From: Acidovorax_G lacteus
GTDB taxonomy: Bacteria > Pseudomonadota > Gammaproteobacteria > Burkholderiales > Burkholderiaceae_C
Assembly (NCBI RefSeq): GCF_039540375.1
Contig: NZ_BAABEX010000011.1
Coordinates: forward strand, 62,001-126,000
Direction: 5' to 3'
DNA length: 64,000 nucleotides
Shown here: piece after piece, positions 43,148 through 56,603 of the stretch
Layout: the number at the start of each line of letters is the position of its first letter
How positions within the stretch are numbered: position 1 is the stretch's first letter
Program-made: the position numbers and the translations under genes
Notes under the pieces: generated by a model
The model's input: the letters and a program-made list of their open reading frames with translations, nothing else
The model's database searches: none
Told to the model about the DNA's origin: nothing

Positions 43148-44455
43148 TCAGCGGTTGGCCCGTGCGAAGCGGGCGAGTTGCTCGTTGCCGCGGGTGACGA
43201 TGGTGTCCAGCGCTTCCTTGGGGGCCTTCTTGCCCGACCAGATCTGTTCGGTTTCCTCGTCGATGATGCTGCGCACCTGCGTGAAGTTGCCCAGGCGGAT
43301 GCCACGCGACTTGTCGGTGGCCTTGCGGATCATCTGCGTCACGGCCACGTCGGTGCCGGGGTTCTTCTCGTAGAAGCCGGAGGCTTCCGTCAGCTTGTAG
43401 GCGCCCATGGTGACCGGCAGATAGCCGGTGCGCTGGTGGGTAGCGGCCTGTACCTTGGTGTCGTTCAGGAAGTTCAGGAAATCGGCCACACCCTTGTACT
43501 CTTCAGGCTTCTTGCCGGCCATCACCCACAGGCTGGCACCACCGATGGCGGTGTTCTGCGGTGCACCCTTCACGTCCGGGTAGTAGGGCATGGTCGAGAT
43601 GCCATAGGCGAACTTGGCTTCGCGGGCCACGCGGGCGTACAGGCCCGACGAGGCGGTCATCATCGCGCACTCGCCCGAGGGGAAGGAAGCGTCGGGCACA
43701 TTGCCACGGCCCTTGTAGACAAAGGTGCCATCCTTGGCGGCCTTGGCCAGGTTTTCGAAGTGGCGCACGTGCAGGGGCGAGTTCACCAACAGCTGGGCGT
43801 CGTTGCCGTCAAAACCGTTGTTCTTGGATGCGAACAGCGTGTTGTGCCACAGCGAGAAGCTCTCCAGCTGCGTCCAGCTGATCCAGCTGGTGGTGAACGG
43901 GCAGCTGTGGCCACTGGCCTTGAGCTTGGCAGCAGCTTCGAACACTTCCGGCCAGGTCTTGGGCGGCTTGTTGGCGTCAAGACCTGCCTTCTTGAAGGCG
44001 TCCTTGTTGTAGTAGAACACCGTGGTCGAGCTGTTGAGCGGGTAGCTCAGCATCTGACCGTTGGGTGCGGTGTAGTAGCCGGTCACGGCCGACACGTACT
44101 GCGTGGGGTCGAACTTGAAGCCCGCGTCGTTCAACACCTTGCCAGCCGGGATGATGGCGCCCTTGCTGGCCATCATGGTGGCGGTGCCCACTTCGAAGAC
44201 CTGGATGATGTGCGGTGCATTGCCGGCACGGAAGGCAGCGATGCCAGCCGTCATCGACTCGTCGTACGTTCCCTTGTAGGTGGGCACGACCTTGTACTGG
44301 GTCTGGCTGGCGTTGTACTGTTTGGCCAGATCGTTCACCCATTCGCCCAGGGCGGCGCTCATGGAATGCCACCACTGGATTTCGGTCTGGGCGTGTGCGG
44401 GGAGACAGGCTCCGGCGGCGATGGCCGTGGCGACTGCCAGGTGCTTGAACTGCAT
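43148..44455 (-). CDS. ugpB: sn-glycerol-3-phosphate ABC transporter substrate-binding protein UgpB
   Basis: UgpB is the periplasmic receptor for sn-glycerol-3-phosphate and glycerophosphocholine-type diesters. The 435-residue precursor has a Sec signal peptide (MQFKHLAVATAIAAGACLPA, cleavage after AHA) followed by TEIQWWHSMSAALG, closely resembling the mature start of E. coli UgpB. The start at 44455 has a GGAGGA ribosome site. It is the first gene of the ugp operon, and a Pho box lies 140 bases upstream. Confidence 0.96.
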   Translation of the reverse strand: MQFKHLAVATAIAAGACLPAHAQTEIQWWHSMSAALGEWVNDLAKQYNASQTQYKVVPTYKGTYDESMTAGIAAFRAGNAPHIIQVFEVGTATMMASKGAIIPAGKVLNDAGFKFDPTQYVSAVTGYYTAPNGQMLSYPLNSSTTVFYYNKDAFKKAGLDANKPPKTWPEVFEAAAKLKASGHSCPFTTSWISWTQLESFSLWHNTLFASKNNGFDGNDAQLLVNSPLHVRHFENLAKAAKDGTFVYKGRGNVPDASFPSGECAMMTASSGLYARVAREAKFAYGISTMPYYPDVKGAPQNTAIGGASLWVMAGKKPEEYKGVADFLNFLNDTKVQAATHQRTGYLPVTMGAYKLTEASGFYEKNPGTDVAVTQMIRKATDKSRGIRLGNFTQVRSIIDEETEQIWSGKKAPKEALDTIVTRGNEQLARFARANR

Positions 44456-44795
44456 GAATGTTCCTCCAAGGATGACGAAATGCACAAACGCCGCATGCTA
44501 TGCAGCCTCTGTGACACCAATGTGTCGTTGTCGCATGACGCGCATGCGAGAGCACTGGGGTAAACCCGTTGCACGAGCGCGAAAGGGCGTGATTGTGACA
44601 ACTTTGTGACAGCTTGTCGCAAACCCCTGCGACAGTGCCGGACTCTGCGCCACGGGTTGGAATCGACAGCATCGGGTCAAAGACCACGCTTGCTGCAGTG
44701 CATCATCGATGGGGCATCATGGTCCACCGTAATCTGGCGGAAAGCCGGCGTGCCACCGCTCGCGGGTCTGCTGCTTGCCCTCTTTGCCTGTTGCC
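44456..44795. other. Divergent regulatory region between ugpB and serA
   Basis: The 340-base stretch holds no supported gene. It contains the Pho box at 44595-44612 oriented towards ugpB and further TGTGACA- or GTGTCG-like segments near 44510-44530. No clear -10 element was found at the expected distance from the Pho box, nor an unambiguous promoter for serA. Confidence 0.6.
44595..44612 (-). promoter_or_regulatory. Pho box (PhoB site) upstream of ugpB
   Basis: On the minus strand two 7-base direct repeats, CTGTCAC and TTGTCAC, are separated by AAAG. This agrees with the known PhoB site, CTGTCAT repeats with a 4-base A/T-rich spacer, in 12 of 14 repeat positions. It faces ugpB, a Pho-regulon gene in E. 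coli. Confidence 0.8.
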
Positions 44796-46028
44796 ATGAC
44801 TGCACTTGCCTCACTCGACAAAAGCAAGATCCGTTTTCTGCTGCTTGAAGGTGTTCATCCTTCCGCGCTGGATGTATTGCGCGCTGCTGGTTATTCGGCC
44901 ATTGAAACGGTCGCGGGGGCGCTGTCCGAGGCGGAGCTGACCGACCGCCTGGCCGATGTGCATTTCCTGGGCATCCGTTCGCGCACGCAGCTGTCTGCGG
45001 CGGTGCTGGCACGCACGCCCAAGCTGGTGGCGGTCGGCGCGTTCTGTATCGGCACCAACCAGATTGATCTGGACGCGGCGCGTGACCGGGGCATTGCAGT
45101 CTTCAATGCGCCGTATTCCAACACCCGTTCGGTGGCCGAACTGGTGCTGGCCGAGGCCATTCTGCTGCTCCGTGGCGTCCCCGAAAAAAATGCCATGGCG
45201 CACCGTGGCGGCTGGCTCAAGTCGGCCGAGGGCTCCTACGAAATACGCGGCAAAACCCTGGGCATCGTAGGCTACGGTTCCATCGGCACCCAGCTGTCGG
45301 TACTGGCCGAGGCCATGGGCATGCAGGTCGTCTTTCATGATGTGGTTCACAAGCTGCCCCTGGGCAATGCGCGCCCGGCAGGCAGCCTGCCGGAGTTGCT
45401 GGCGGCCAGCGACATCGTGAGCTTGCATGTGCCCGAGCTGCCCTCCACGCAGTGGATGCTCGACGAGCCGGAGCTTGCCATGATGAAGCCCGGAGCGATC
45501 TTGCTCAATGCCTCGCGGGGCACGGTGGTGCGCATCGAGCCGTTGGCCCGCGCGTTGCGCGAACGCCGTCTGGCCGGGGCGGCAATCGACGTGTTTCCTG
45601 TAGAACCCCGCACCAACCAGGACGCGTTCACTTCCGAACTGCGTGGGCTGGACAACGTCATCCTCACGCCCCACATCGGCGGCTCCACCGTCGAGGCGCA
45701 GGCAAATATTGGCGTCGAGGTGGCCGAGAAGCTGGTGCGTTACAGCGACAACGGCACCACGACGTCGTCGGTGAACTTCCCGGAGGTGGCGCTGCCCGCC
45801 CAGGCGGGCAAGCACCGCCTGCTGCATGTGCACCGCAACGTGCCCGGTGTCTTGTCCGAGATCAATCGGGTGTTCTCGGAGGGGCAGGTCAACATCGCAG
45901 CACAGTATTTGCAGACCCGCGGAGGCATCGGCTACGTGGTCACCGACATCGATGCGGCGTCGTCCGAGCGCGCGCTGCAGCAGCTGTCGCGCATCCCGGG
46001 CACGCTGCGCAGTCGCGTGCTGTTCTAG
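44796..46028 (+). CDS. serA: D-3-phosphoglycerate dehydrogenase
   Basis: SerA oxidises 3-phosphoglycerate, the first step of serine synthesis. The 410-residue product, the same length as the E. coli enzyme, has the Rossmann motif GIVGYGSIGTQ, catalytic Arg241, Glu270 and His293 (in TPHIGGST), and a C-terminal ACT domain (about residues 338-410) that mediates serine feedback. The ATG at 44796 gives MTALASLDKSKIRFLLLEG, like relatives; the frame is open 7 codons upstream. It is divergent from ugpB. Confidence 0.94.
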   Translation: MTALASLDKSKIRFLLLEGVHPSALDVLRAAGYSAIETVAGALSEAELTDRLADVHFLGIRSRTQLSAAVLARTPKLVAVGAFCIGTNQIDLDAARDRGIAVFNAPYSNTRSVAELVLAEAILLLRGVPEKNAMAHRGGWLKSAEGSYEIRGKTLGIVGYGSIGTQLSVLAEAMGMQVVFHDVVHKLPLGNARPAGSLPELLAASDIVSLHVPELPSTQWMLDEPELAMMKPGAILLNASRGTVVRIEPLARALRERRLAGAAIDVFPVEPRTNQDAFTSELRGLDNVILTPHIGGSTVEAQANIGVEVAEKLVRYSDNGTTTSSVNFPEVALPAQAGKHRLLHVHRNVPGVLSEINRVFSEGQVNIAAQYLQTRGGIGYVVTDIDAASSERALQQLSRIPGTLRSRVLF

Positions 46029-46152
46029 GGTCGAGCCCCTAGAACGCCCGCGTTGCCAGCAGTGTTGCCCCCTGCGGGCCGCAACCCCCCTGACATAAAA
46101 TTGCAGCCCCCGAGGCACATGGGCGCTGCGTCGCCCACCCCAGGTTCACCCC

Positions 46153-50081
<3,929 letters not shown>

Positions 50082-50085
<4 letters not shown>

Positions 50086-50525
50086 GTGGGGCCCCAGCGC
50101 CGGGCTGCCCGCTGTGCGACGGCGTGGGGGGCACCCTGGTCTGGCAAGGTCAGCGCTGCCGCGTGATCCGTGCCGACGAGGCGGGCTACCCAGCCTTCTA
50201 TCGGGTGGTATGGCAGGCCCATGTGGCCGAGTGGACCGACCTGACGCTGGCCGACCGCGCGCACTGTCTGGACGTGGTGGCCGCCGTCGAAACGGCACTG
50301 CGCGCGCATCTGGGGCCGGACAAGATCAACCTCGCATCGCTGGGCAACATGGTGCCGCACCTGCACTGGCACGTGGTGGCCCGTTTTGCGTGGGACCGTC
50401 ACTTTCCGGCACCCGTATGGGCTGCGGCCCAGCGGGCCGCGAATGTGGAGCGTGAAAGCGCTGTCGCTGCGCGACTGCCGGCACTGGAGGCGGAACTGGC
50501 GCAATCGCTGGCCCGCCTGGTGTGA
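50082..50525 (+). CDS. HIT-family nucleotide hydrolase
   Basis: HIT proteins hydrolyse or transfer nucleotides through a histidine triad. The 147-residue product has the triad His93-x-His95-x-His97 in PHLHWHVV and an N-terminal CPLCDG pair of cysteines that could bind zinc. The GTG start at 50082 overlaps the preceding stop (GTGA), so translation is coupled. The helical C-terminal tail of about 45 residues is longer than in minimal HIT proteins. The substrate is not known. Confidence 0.88.
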
Positions 50526-50594
50526 GCCTGCAGCCCCGCGGGGCAGGCTTGGTGCCATCGCCCTTTTTTGTCATCAAAGAACCTGGAGATTGCC

Positions 50595-51011
50595 ATGGCT
50601 GGTCTGAAAGCGGGCGCGCCGACGCCCGAGGCGCTGACGGTGCACGAGGCGTCCCGCGTGCTCGAAGTGCATTTCTCGGATGGATCGCAGTTCCGCCTGC
50701 CCTTTGAACTCATGCGCGTGTACTCCCCTTCGGCCGAGGTGCAGGGCCATGGGCCTGGACAAGAGGTGCTGCAGACCGGCAAGCGCGATGTGACGCTGGT
50801 GGACCTCGAGCCAGTGGGCAACTATGCCGTCAAGCCCGTGTTTTCGGATGGCCACGACAGCGGCATTTTTTCGTGGGACTACCTCTACGAACTGGGCCGC
50901 AACCAGGACGCCCTGTGGGCCGAATACTTCGAGCGGCTGGCGGCGGCTGGTGTGGACCGTGACGCACCCATGGTGGCCAAGGGCGGCGGCCATGCCTGCG
51001 GCAGCCACTGA
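50595..51011 (+). CDS. DUF971-family protein
   Basis: DUF971 is a small domain also found at the N-terminus of gamma-butyrobetaine hydroxylase-like proteins; its role in bacteria is not settled. The 138-residue product has the family core LEVHFSDGSQFRLPFELMRV and YAVKPVFSDGHDSGIFSWDY, and ends in a His/Cys-containing tail (GGGHACGSH) that could bind metal. The ATG at 50595 has a GGAGAT ribosome site. It stands between the HIT gene and ubiE. A hairpin (50525-50549) precedes it. Confidence 0.85.
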   Translation: MAGLKAGAPTPEALTVHEASRVLEVHFSDGSQFRLPFELMRVYSPSAEVQGHGPGQEVLQTGKRDVTLVDLEPVGNYAVKPVFSDGHDSGIFSWDYLYELGRNQDALWAEYFERLAAAGVDRDAPMVAKGGGHACGSH

Positions 51012-51121
51012 TGCCATTTCCTCAACCGCGCACCGACTTTGAGCGGTTTGCGCGACAGATGCCCCGTTCCGGTGCGGGGTTGTCGCTATACGCCACAGCA
51101 TGGCACCCCTAGGATAAAGCT

Positions 51122-51853
51122 ATGAGCACCACCCACTTTGGTTTCCAGTCGGTCGACGAGCGCGAAAAGGCTCAGCGCGTTCGCGGCGTATTCGACTCGG
51201 TGGCCTCCAAGTACGACGTGATGAACGATCTCATGTCGGGCGGGCTGCACCGCGCCTGGAAGGCCTACACCGTGATGGTGGCCAACCTGCGCGAGGGCCA
51301 GCAGGTGCTGGACATTGCCGGAGGCACCGGAGACTTGTCGCTGGCTTTTGCCCGCAAGGTGGGGCCTACGGGCCGGGTGGTGCACACCGACATCAACGAA
51401 GCCATGCTGCGTACGGGGCGTGACCGACTGATCGACGCAGGCGTGGTGCTGCCCACGCTGGTGTGCGACGCCGAGGCGCTGCCCTTTCCCGACGCGCACT
51501 TCGACCTGGTGAGCGTGGCGTTTGGCCTGCGCAACATGACGCACAAGGACCGAGCCCTCGCCGAGATGTGCCGCGTGCTCAAACCCGGCGGCAAGCTGCT
51601 GGTGCTGGAGTTTTCCAAGGTGGCCCGCCCGTTGGAGAAGGTGTACGACTGGTATTCCTTCAACGTGCTGCCGCGCCTGGGGCAACTGGTGGCGGGAGAT
51701 GCGTCGAGCTATCGCTACCTGGCCGAATCCATCCGCATGCACCCGGACCAGGAATCGCTCAAATCCCTCATGCAGCAAAGTGGTTTCGGGCATGTGGACT
51801 ATCACAACATGACTGGCGGAGTGGTCGCCTTGCATGTTGGAATCAAGTGCTGA
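51122..51853 (+). CDS. ubiE: Bifunctional demethylmenaquinone / 2-polyprenyl-benzoquinol methyltransferase
   Basis: UbiE C-methylates the quinone ring in ubiquinone (and, where present, menaquinone) synthesis. The 243-residue product has SAM motif I VLDIAGGTGDLSLAF, the N-terminal FDSVASKYDVMNDLMSGG block and the C-terminal VALHVGIK typical of the family. It is followed after 35 bases by the Tim44-like gene and then ubiJ and ubiB, giving a quinone cluster. Confidence 0.96.
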   Translation: MSTTHFGFQSVDEREKAQRVRGVFDSVASKYDVMNDLMSGGLHRAWKAYTVMVANLREGQQVLDIAGGTGDLSLAFARKVGPTGRVVHTDINEAMLRTGRDRLIDAGVVLPTLVCDAEALPFPDAHFDLVSVAFGLRNMTHKDRALAEMCRVLKPGGKLLVLEFSKVARPLEKVYDWYSFNVLPRLGQLVAGDASSYRYLAESIRMHPDQESLKSLMQQSGFGHVDYHNMTGGVVALHVGIKC

Positions 51854-51888
51854 AGCCGTTTGTTAGGTTTTCAACTGGAGACGTGGAC

Positions 51889-52884
51889 ATGATGAAACTG
51901 TGGTCTGTGGTGCTGGTGGCGATGTTGGCCGTAGCCCATCCCGACGCCGACGCCCGCCGCATGGGCAGCGGCAAATCTGTTGGGCAGCAATCGAGCAATG
52001 TGACGCAGCGGGACGCTGCGCCCACGGCACCCGCTGCACCGGCACAAAACGCCGCTGCGGCCAAGCCTGCGACGCCTGCGGCAGCAGCCCCTGCCGCGGC
52101 AGCCCAGCCCAAGAAGCCCTGGGGCGCCATGCTCGGCGGTCTGGCGGCTGGCCTGGGCCTCGCGTGGCTTGCCCATTCGCTGGGTTTTGGCGAAGGCTTT
52201 GCCCAGTTCCTCATGATCCTGCTGTTCGCCGTGCTGGCCTTTGCGCTGTTCAAGCTGTTCATGCGCAGCCGACAGTCTGCGCACACCTCCGCCCAAAGCC
52301 CGCTGGCCTTCCAGGGTGCCGGGTCGGCTTCCTCGGCACAGGTTCCGCCGCAGTACAGCCCCAACAACGTGGGCAACGATGCGTCGGCCCGCCCGTGGGA
52401 GCGCAGCAGCATGGCGTTTGACACATCCCGTGGTGCGCAGGCAGCCAGTTCGGGTGTGGTGATTGGTTCGGCTCTGGGTGGTTCGCAAAACTGGGGCATT
52501 CCGGCCGATTTCGACGTGCAAGGCTTTGTCGAGGCCGCCAAGCGCAATTTCGTGACGCTGCAGGCGGCATGGGACCGCTCTGACATCAGCACGCTGCGCT
52601 CGATGATGACGGACACCATGGTTCAGGAGATCCGCACGCAACTGGCTGAGCGCGAGGCCCAGCGCGGCGCGCAGCCCAACCAGACCGATGTGGTCATGCT
52701 CGAGGCGCAGCTGCTGGGCATTGAAGACCTGGGCGACGGTTACATGGCCAGCGTGGAGTTCTCCGGCATGATCCGCGAGGAACCCTCGGCAGGTCCGAGC
52801 CCCTTCCGCGAAGTGTGGAACATGACCAAGCCCAAGTCGGGCACCAGCGGCTGGCTGGTGGCCGGTGTGCAGGCGCTGCAGTGA
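51889..52884 (+). CDS. Tim44-domain membrane protein
   Basis: The 331-residue product has a signal or anchor segment (about residues 1-17), an Ala/Pro-rich linker (about 40-75), two hydrophobic segments (about 83-101 and 107-123), a Ser/Ala/Gln-rich stretch and a C-terminal Tim44-like domain (about 200-330). In mitochondria this fold sits on Tim44 and binds membrane and motor subunits; in bacteria the role is unknown. The ATG at 51889 has a GGAG site at good spacing. Its position between ubiE and ubiJ is notable. Confidence 0.85.
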   Translation: MMKLWSVVLVAMLAVAHPDADARRMGSGKSVGQQSSNVTQRDAAPTAPAAPAQNAAAAKPATPAAAAPAAAAQPKKPWGAMLGGLAAGLGLAWLAHSLGFGEGFAQFLMILLFAVLAFALFKLFMRSRQSAHTSAQSPLAFQGAGSASSAQVPPQYSPNNVGNDASARPWERSSMAFDTSRGAQAASSGVVIGSALGGSQNWGIPADFDVQGFVEAAKRNFVTLQAAWDRSDISTLRSMMTDTMVQEIRTQLAEREAQRGAQPNQTDVVMLEAQLLGIEDLGDGYMASVEFSGMIREEPSAGPSPFREVWNMTKPKSGTSGWLVAGVQALQ

Positions 52885-52927
52885 CGACCCCGTAGGGGCT
52901 TGTCGCTTCGGGGAATAATCGGGGACT

Positions 52928-53506
52928 ATGGCAACACAGTCCCCTTTTTCTTTTCTGGACAGCCTCGCCGACCGGCTGGCTGCAGGCCCTCAGCCGCCGC
53001 AGTGGGTGGTACAGGAGGTCCAGCAGCGCGTCGTGCTGCTCCTCAACCATGTGCTGATGCAGGAGCCAGAGGCCATGGCCCGCTTGGCGCGTCAGAGGGG
53101 GCGGGTAGTCAGTGCCCAGTGGCGCCACTTTTCCCTGGCCTTGTTGATCACCCCCGCGGGCTTGTTCAACCGGGCCGCAGAGGGGGCAGCGCCCGACCTC
53201 CGGCTGGAGATTGCCGAGAACTCGCCATTGGCCCTGCTGGAGGCCGTCGTGCGGGGCGACAAGCCCCCGGTGCGCATTGAAGGCGACGTACAGTTGGCAG
53301 CCGAGATCAATTGGCTGGCCGACCATGTGCGCTGGGACCTGGAGGAAGATCTCGCCCGCCTCATCGGTGACGCGCCTGCCCATGGGGTGGCCCAAGCGGT
53401 GCGCCGCGCGGCGCAAGCCTTGCGGCAGTTCGTAGGGGCACGCATGCCTACCGCAGGCAGCGGTGCCATGCCCACGGTAGTCCCGGGCGACCGGACCGCA
53501 CCATGA
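52928..53506 (+). CDS. ubiJ: Ubiquinone biosynthesis accessory factor UbiJ (SCP2 domain)
   Basis: UbiJ binds hydrophobic quinone intermediates and belongs to the soluble Ubi complex in E. coli. The 192-residue product has the SCP2 lipid-binding domain (about 35-130), then the conserved GDVQLAAEINWLADHVRWDL and EEDLARLIGDAPAH blocks. It stops 1 base after the ubiB ATG begins (ATGA overlap), the same coupling as in E. coli ubiE-ubiJ-ubiB. Confidence 0.93.
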   Translation: MATQSPFSFLDSLADRLAAGPQPPQWVVQEVQQRVVLLLNHVLMQEPEAMARLARQRGRVVSAQWRHFSLALLITPAGLFNRAAEGAAPDLRLEIAENSPLALLEAVVRGDKPPVRIEGDVQLAAEINWLADHVRWDLEEDLARLIGDAPAHGVAQAVRRAAQALRQFVGARMPTAGSGAMPTVVPGDRTAP

Positions 53507-55068
53507 AGCAATTCGTCCGGGGTGCCACCATCGTCTGGGTGGTGTTCCGCTACGGGCTCGACAGCCTGGTGCTCGACAGCTTTCAGCACCCCTGGCTGCG
53601 CTGGCTGGCCCGTATGGCGCGCATGGGGCGCAAGCTGGACGCTCCCCGCGGTCAGCGCCTGCGTGAGGCGCTGGAACTGCTAGGGCCGATCTTTGTGAAG
53701 TTCGGCCAGGTGCTGTCGACGCGGCGCGACCTCATGCCGTCCGACATTGCGGAAGAGTTGACGCTGCTTCAGGACCGGGTGCCGCCGTTTCCGGCGGAGG
53801 TGGCGATTGCGACCATCGAGCGTGCCTTCCGTCGCCCAGTGGACGAAGTGTTCGTGGCGTTTGACCGCACGCCGGTCGCCAGTGCCTCGATTGCGCAGGT
53901 CCACTTTGCCGTGATCCGCGACCGCAGCGGCGTCGAGCGTGAAGTGGCTGTGAAGGTGCTGCGCCCCGGCATGCTGCCGGTGATCGAGAAAGACCTGGCG
54001 CTCATGCGCATGATGGCCGGCTGGCTGGAGCGTCTGTCGGCCGACGGCAAGCGCCTCAAACCGCGCGAAGTGGTGGCGGAGTTCGACAACTACCTGCACG
54101 ACGAACTCGATCTGGTACGCGAAGCGTCCAACGCCGCGCAACTGCGCCGCAACATGCAGGGCCTGGACTTGGTGCTGATTCCAGAAGTGTTCTGGGATTT
54201 CTGCCACGCCGAGGTCATGGTGATGGAGCGCATGACGGGCGTGCCCATCAGCCAGATCGAGCGGCTGCGCGACGCCGGGGTGGACATTCCCCAACTCGCC
54301 CGCGATGGTGTGACCATCTTCTTCACCCAGGTGTTCCGAGACGGCTTCTTCCACGCCGATATGCATCCGGGCAACATCCAGGTGAGCCTTGCGCCAGAGA
54401 CCTTCGGTCGCTACATCTCGCTCGACTTCGGCATCGTGGGTACGCTGACCGAGTTCGACAAGGAATACCTTGCGCAGAACTTCACGGCCTTTTTCCGGCG
54501 GGACTACAAACGCGTGGCGGAGCTGCACATCGAGAGTGGCTGGGTGCCCCCGGATACCCGGGTCAACGATCTGGAGTCGGCTATTCGTGCAGTGTGTGAG
54601 CCTTATTTCGATCGGCCTCTCAAGGAGATCTCACTGGGCATGGTGCTGATGCGTCTGTTCCAGACCTCGCGCCGGTTTCATGTCGAGATACAGCCGCAGC
54701 TCGTGCTGCTGCAAAAGACCTTGCTCAACATCGAGGGTCTTGGCCGCGAGCTGGACCCTGACCTGGACCTGTGGAGCACCGCCAAGCCCTTTCTTGAAAA
54801 GTGGATGCTTGAACAGATGGGCCCGCAGCGCTTGATGCGTGAACTCCGGGCGGAAGCCCCGCGATACGCCAAGCTGATTCCCGAACTCCCCCGTATGGTG
54901 CATGACGCCTTGCGTCGCCCTCCCGCGGTGCAGACCCAGTTGCTGGCTGAGCTGCTAGAGGCCCAAAAACGCACCAACCGATTGTTGCAAGCCATTGTGT
55001 ACGGTGGGTTGGGGTTCGTGTTGGGCCTGCTGGTCATGCAATTGCTAATACGGGTACGCCTTTATTGA
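53503..55068 (+). CDS. ubiB: Ubiquinone biosynthesis protein kinase-like ATPase UbiB
   Basis: UbiB is an atypical kinase-fold protein (ABC1/ADCK/COQ8 family) that supports ubiquinone synthesis by ATPase activity. The 521-residue product has the family-specific KFGQ motif (Lys66-Gln69), the VAVKVLRPGM lysine, HADMHPGNIQV as catalytic loop and DFGIVG as metal loop, and one or two C-terminal membrane helices (about 498-518). It closes the ubi cluster and is followed by a terminator. Confidence 0.96.
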   Translation: MKQFVRGATIVWVVFRYGLDSLVLDSFQHPWLRWLARMARMGRKLDAPRGQRLREALELLGPIFVKFGQVLSTRRDLMPSDIAEELTLLQDRVPPFPAEVAIATIERAFRRPVDEVFVAFDRTPVASASIAQVHFAVIRDRSGVEREVAVKVLRPGMLPVIEKDLALMRMMAGWLERLSADGKRLKPREVVAEFDNYLHDELDLVREASNAAQLRRNMQGLDLVLIPEVFWDFCHAEVMVMERMTGVPISQIERLRDAGVDIPQLARDGVTIFFTQVFRDGFFHADMHPGNIQVSLAPETFGRYISLDFGIVGTLTEFDKEYLAQNFTAFFRRDYKRVAELHIESGWVPPDTRVNDLESAIRAVCEPYFDRPLKEISLGMVLMRLFQTSRRFHVEIQPQLVLLQKTLLNIEGLGRELDPDLDLWSTAKPFLEKWMLEQMGPQRLMRELRAEAPRYAKLIPELPRMVHDALRRPPAVQTQLLAELLEAQKRTNRLLQAIVYGGLGFVLGLLVMQLLIRVRLY

Positions 55069-55077
55069 CGTCTGGTT

Positions 55078-55108
55078 GCCCGGCACGCCGATAATGCCGG
55101 GCGTTTTT
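55078..55108 (+). terminator. Rho-independent terminator after ubiB
   Basis: GCCCGGCA and TGCCGGGC form an 8-bp stem with a 9-base loop, followed by GTTTTT. It lies 10 bases after the ubiB stop. Confidence 0.88.
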
Positions 55109-55143
55109 CCTCAACCCCTCCCCAGGAGTATCGGAGCGGTCCC

Positions 55144-56595
55144 ATGCTGATCTCGTTCATCGTTCTCTATTTGCTGGTGTCCATCGGTATCGGGCTTTAT
55201 GCCGCGACCAGGGTTCACAACACGGCCGACTATGCAGTCGCCGGGCGCAGTTTGCCCTTGGCTGTGGTGATCGCGACCACCTTCGCGACGTGGTTCGGTT
55301 CTGAAACTGTGCTGGGGGTCTCTGCCAAATTCGTAAGCGGTAATCTGGGCGCCGTGGTCGAAGACCCGTTCGGTGCCTCCATGTGCCTGGTGCTCGTGGG
55401 GCTGTTCTTCGCCTACAAGCTTTATCAGAAGAACCTGATCACCATCGGGGATTACTACCGCCAGCGTTTCGGCAAGACGGTGGAGATGCTGTGCTCCGTC
55501 ATCATCATGTTCAGCTATCTGGGCTGGGTGGCGGCGCAGATCACGGCCCTGGGGCTGGTGTTCAACCTGCTGACCGATGGCGCGGTGTCTCTCACCATGG
55601 GCATGGTGATCGGGACCGCTGTCGTGCTGATCTACACACTGTACGGCGGCATGTGGTCGGTGGCCATGACCGACTTCGTGCAGATGATCGTGATCGTGCT
55701 CGGCCTTTCGGCGATCGCCTGGTTCGCGGCCGATCTGGCTGGTGGTGCGGGTCGCGTCATTGACTATGCCGTGACCGAGGGCAAGTTCCAGTTCTTCCCC
55801 ACGGGCGATGGCAAGGAATGGCTCTTCTTCTTTGCTGCGGCCATCACCATGATGCTCGGCTCCATTCCGCAACAGGACGTCTTCCAGCGCGTGATGTCGT
55901 CCAACAGCGCCTCGACGGCGCGCAAGGGGCCGATCATTGGTGGCATCTGCTACCTGCTGTTTGCCTTCATCCCCATGTTCATCGTGGCGGCGGCCGTGCT
56001 GGTGATGCCCGATGTCACCAAGGGGCTGCTGGCCGACGATCCGCAAAAGGTTTTGCCGACGCTGGTGATGCAGCACATGCCCGTGGCCTTGCAGGTGGCG
56101 TTCTTTGGTGCCTTGCTGTCGGCCATCATGTCCACCGCATCGGCCACGCTGCTGGCGCCTTCGACCACTTTTGTCGAGAACATCTTGCGCAACCTGCGCC
56201 CTGGCATGTCGGACGCCCAGACCCTGAAGGCCATGCGCATCTCGGTGCTGGTGTTCACGGGCTGCGTGCTGGCCTACGCGATCACCATGCAGGGCACCTC
56301 AATTTATGACATGGTGTCTGGTGCCTATCAGGTGCCGCTGGTGGGCGCATTCGTGCCCCTGGTGTTCGGTTTGTACTGGAAGCGTGCCACCACGCAAGGC
56401 GCTTTGCTGGCCATCGTCATGGGCATCGGCGTGTGGCTGCTGTTTATGGCCAGCCCCATGTTGTCCGAGGCGTTCCCCCAGCAACTGGCGGGCGTGCTGG
56501 CGGCGCTGGTGGGCATGGTAGCGGGCTCGCTTGCGCCGCAGTGGCTGCCTGATCACAAGGGTCATGTCACCCACTATCAGGGCAGCGCAGCCTGA
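55144..56595 (+). CDS. Sodium:solute symporter family protein
   Basis: The 483-residue integral membrane protein has about 13 hydrophobic segments and the SSS family pattern, including YAVAGRSLPL near the start, ITIGDYYRQRFG, TLYGGMWSVAMTDFVQ and GALLSAIMSTASATLLAPST, where the Ser/Thr residues correspond to the sodium site. The substrate cannot be told from the sequence; solute symporters of this type carry sugars, proline, pantothenate or short acids. It begins behind a GGAG site and is flanked by a terminator on one side and a strong hairpin on the other, so it is probably transcribed alone. Confidence 0.9.
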   Translation: MLISFIVLYLLVSIGIGLYAATRVHNTADYAVAGRSLPLAVVIATTFATWFGSETVLGVSAKFVSGNLGAVVEDPFGASMCLVLVGLFFAYKLYQKNLITIGDYYRQRFGKTVEMLCSVIIMFSYLGWVAAQITALGLVFNLLTDGAVSLTMGMVIGTAVVLIYTLYGGMWSVAMTDFVQMIVIVLGLSAIAWFAADLAGGAGRVIDYAVTEGKFQFFPTGDGKEWLFFFAAAITMMLGSIPQQDVFQRVMSSNSASTARKGPIIGGICYLLFAFIPMFIVAAAVLVMPDVTKGLLADDPQKVLPTLVMQHMPVALQVAFFGALLSAIMSTASATLLAPSTTFVENILRNLRPGMSDAQTLKAMRISVLVFTGCVLAYAITMQGTSIYDMVSGAYQVPLVGAFVPLVFGLYWKRATTQGALLAIVMGIGVWLLFMASPMLSEAFPQQLAGVLAALVGMVAGSLAPQWLPDHKGHVTHYQGSAA

Positions 56596-56603
56596 GACTG
56601 CGG

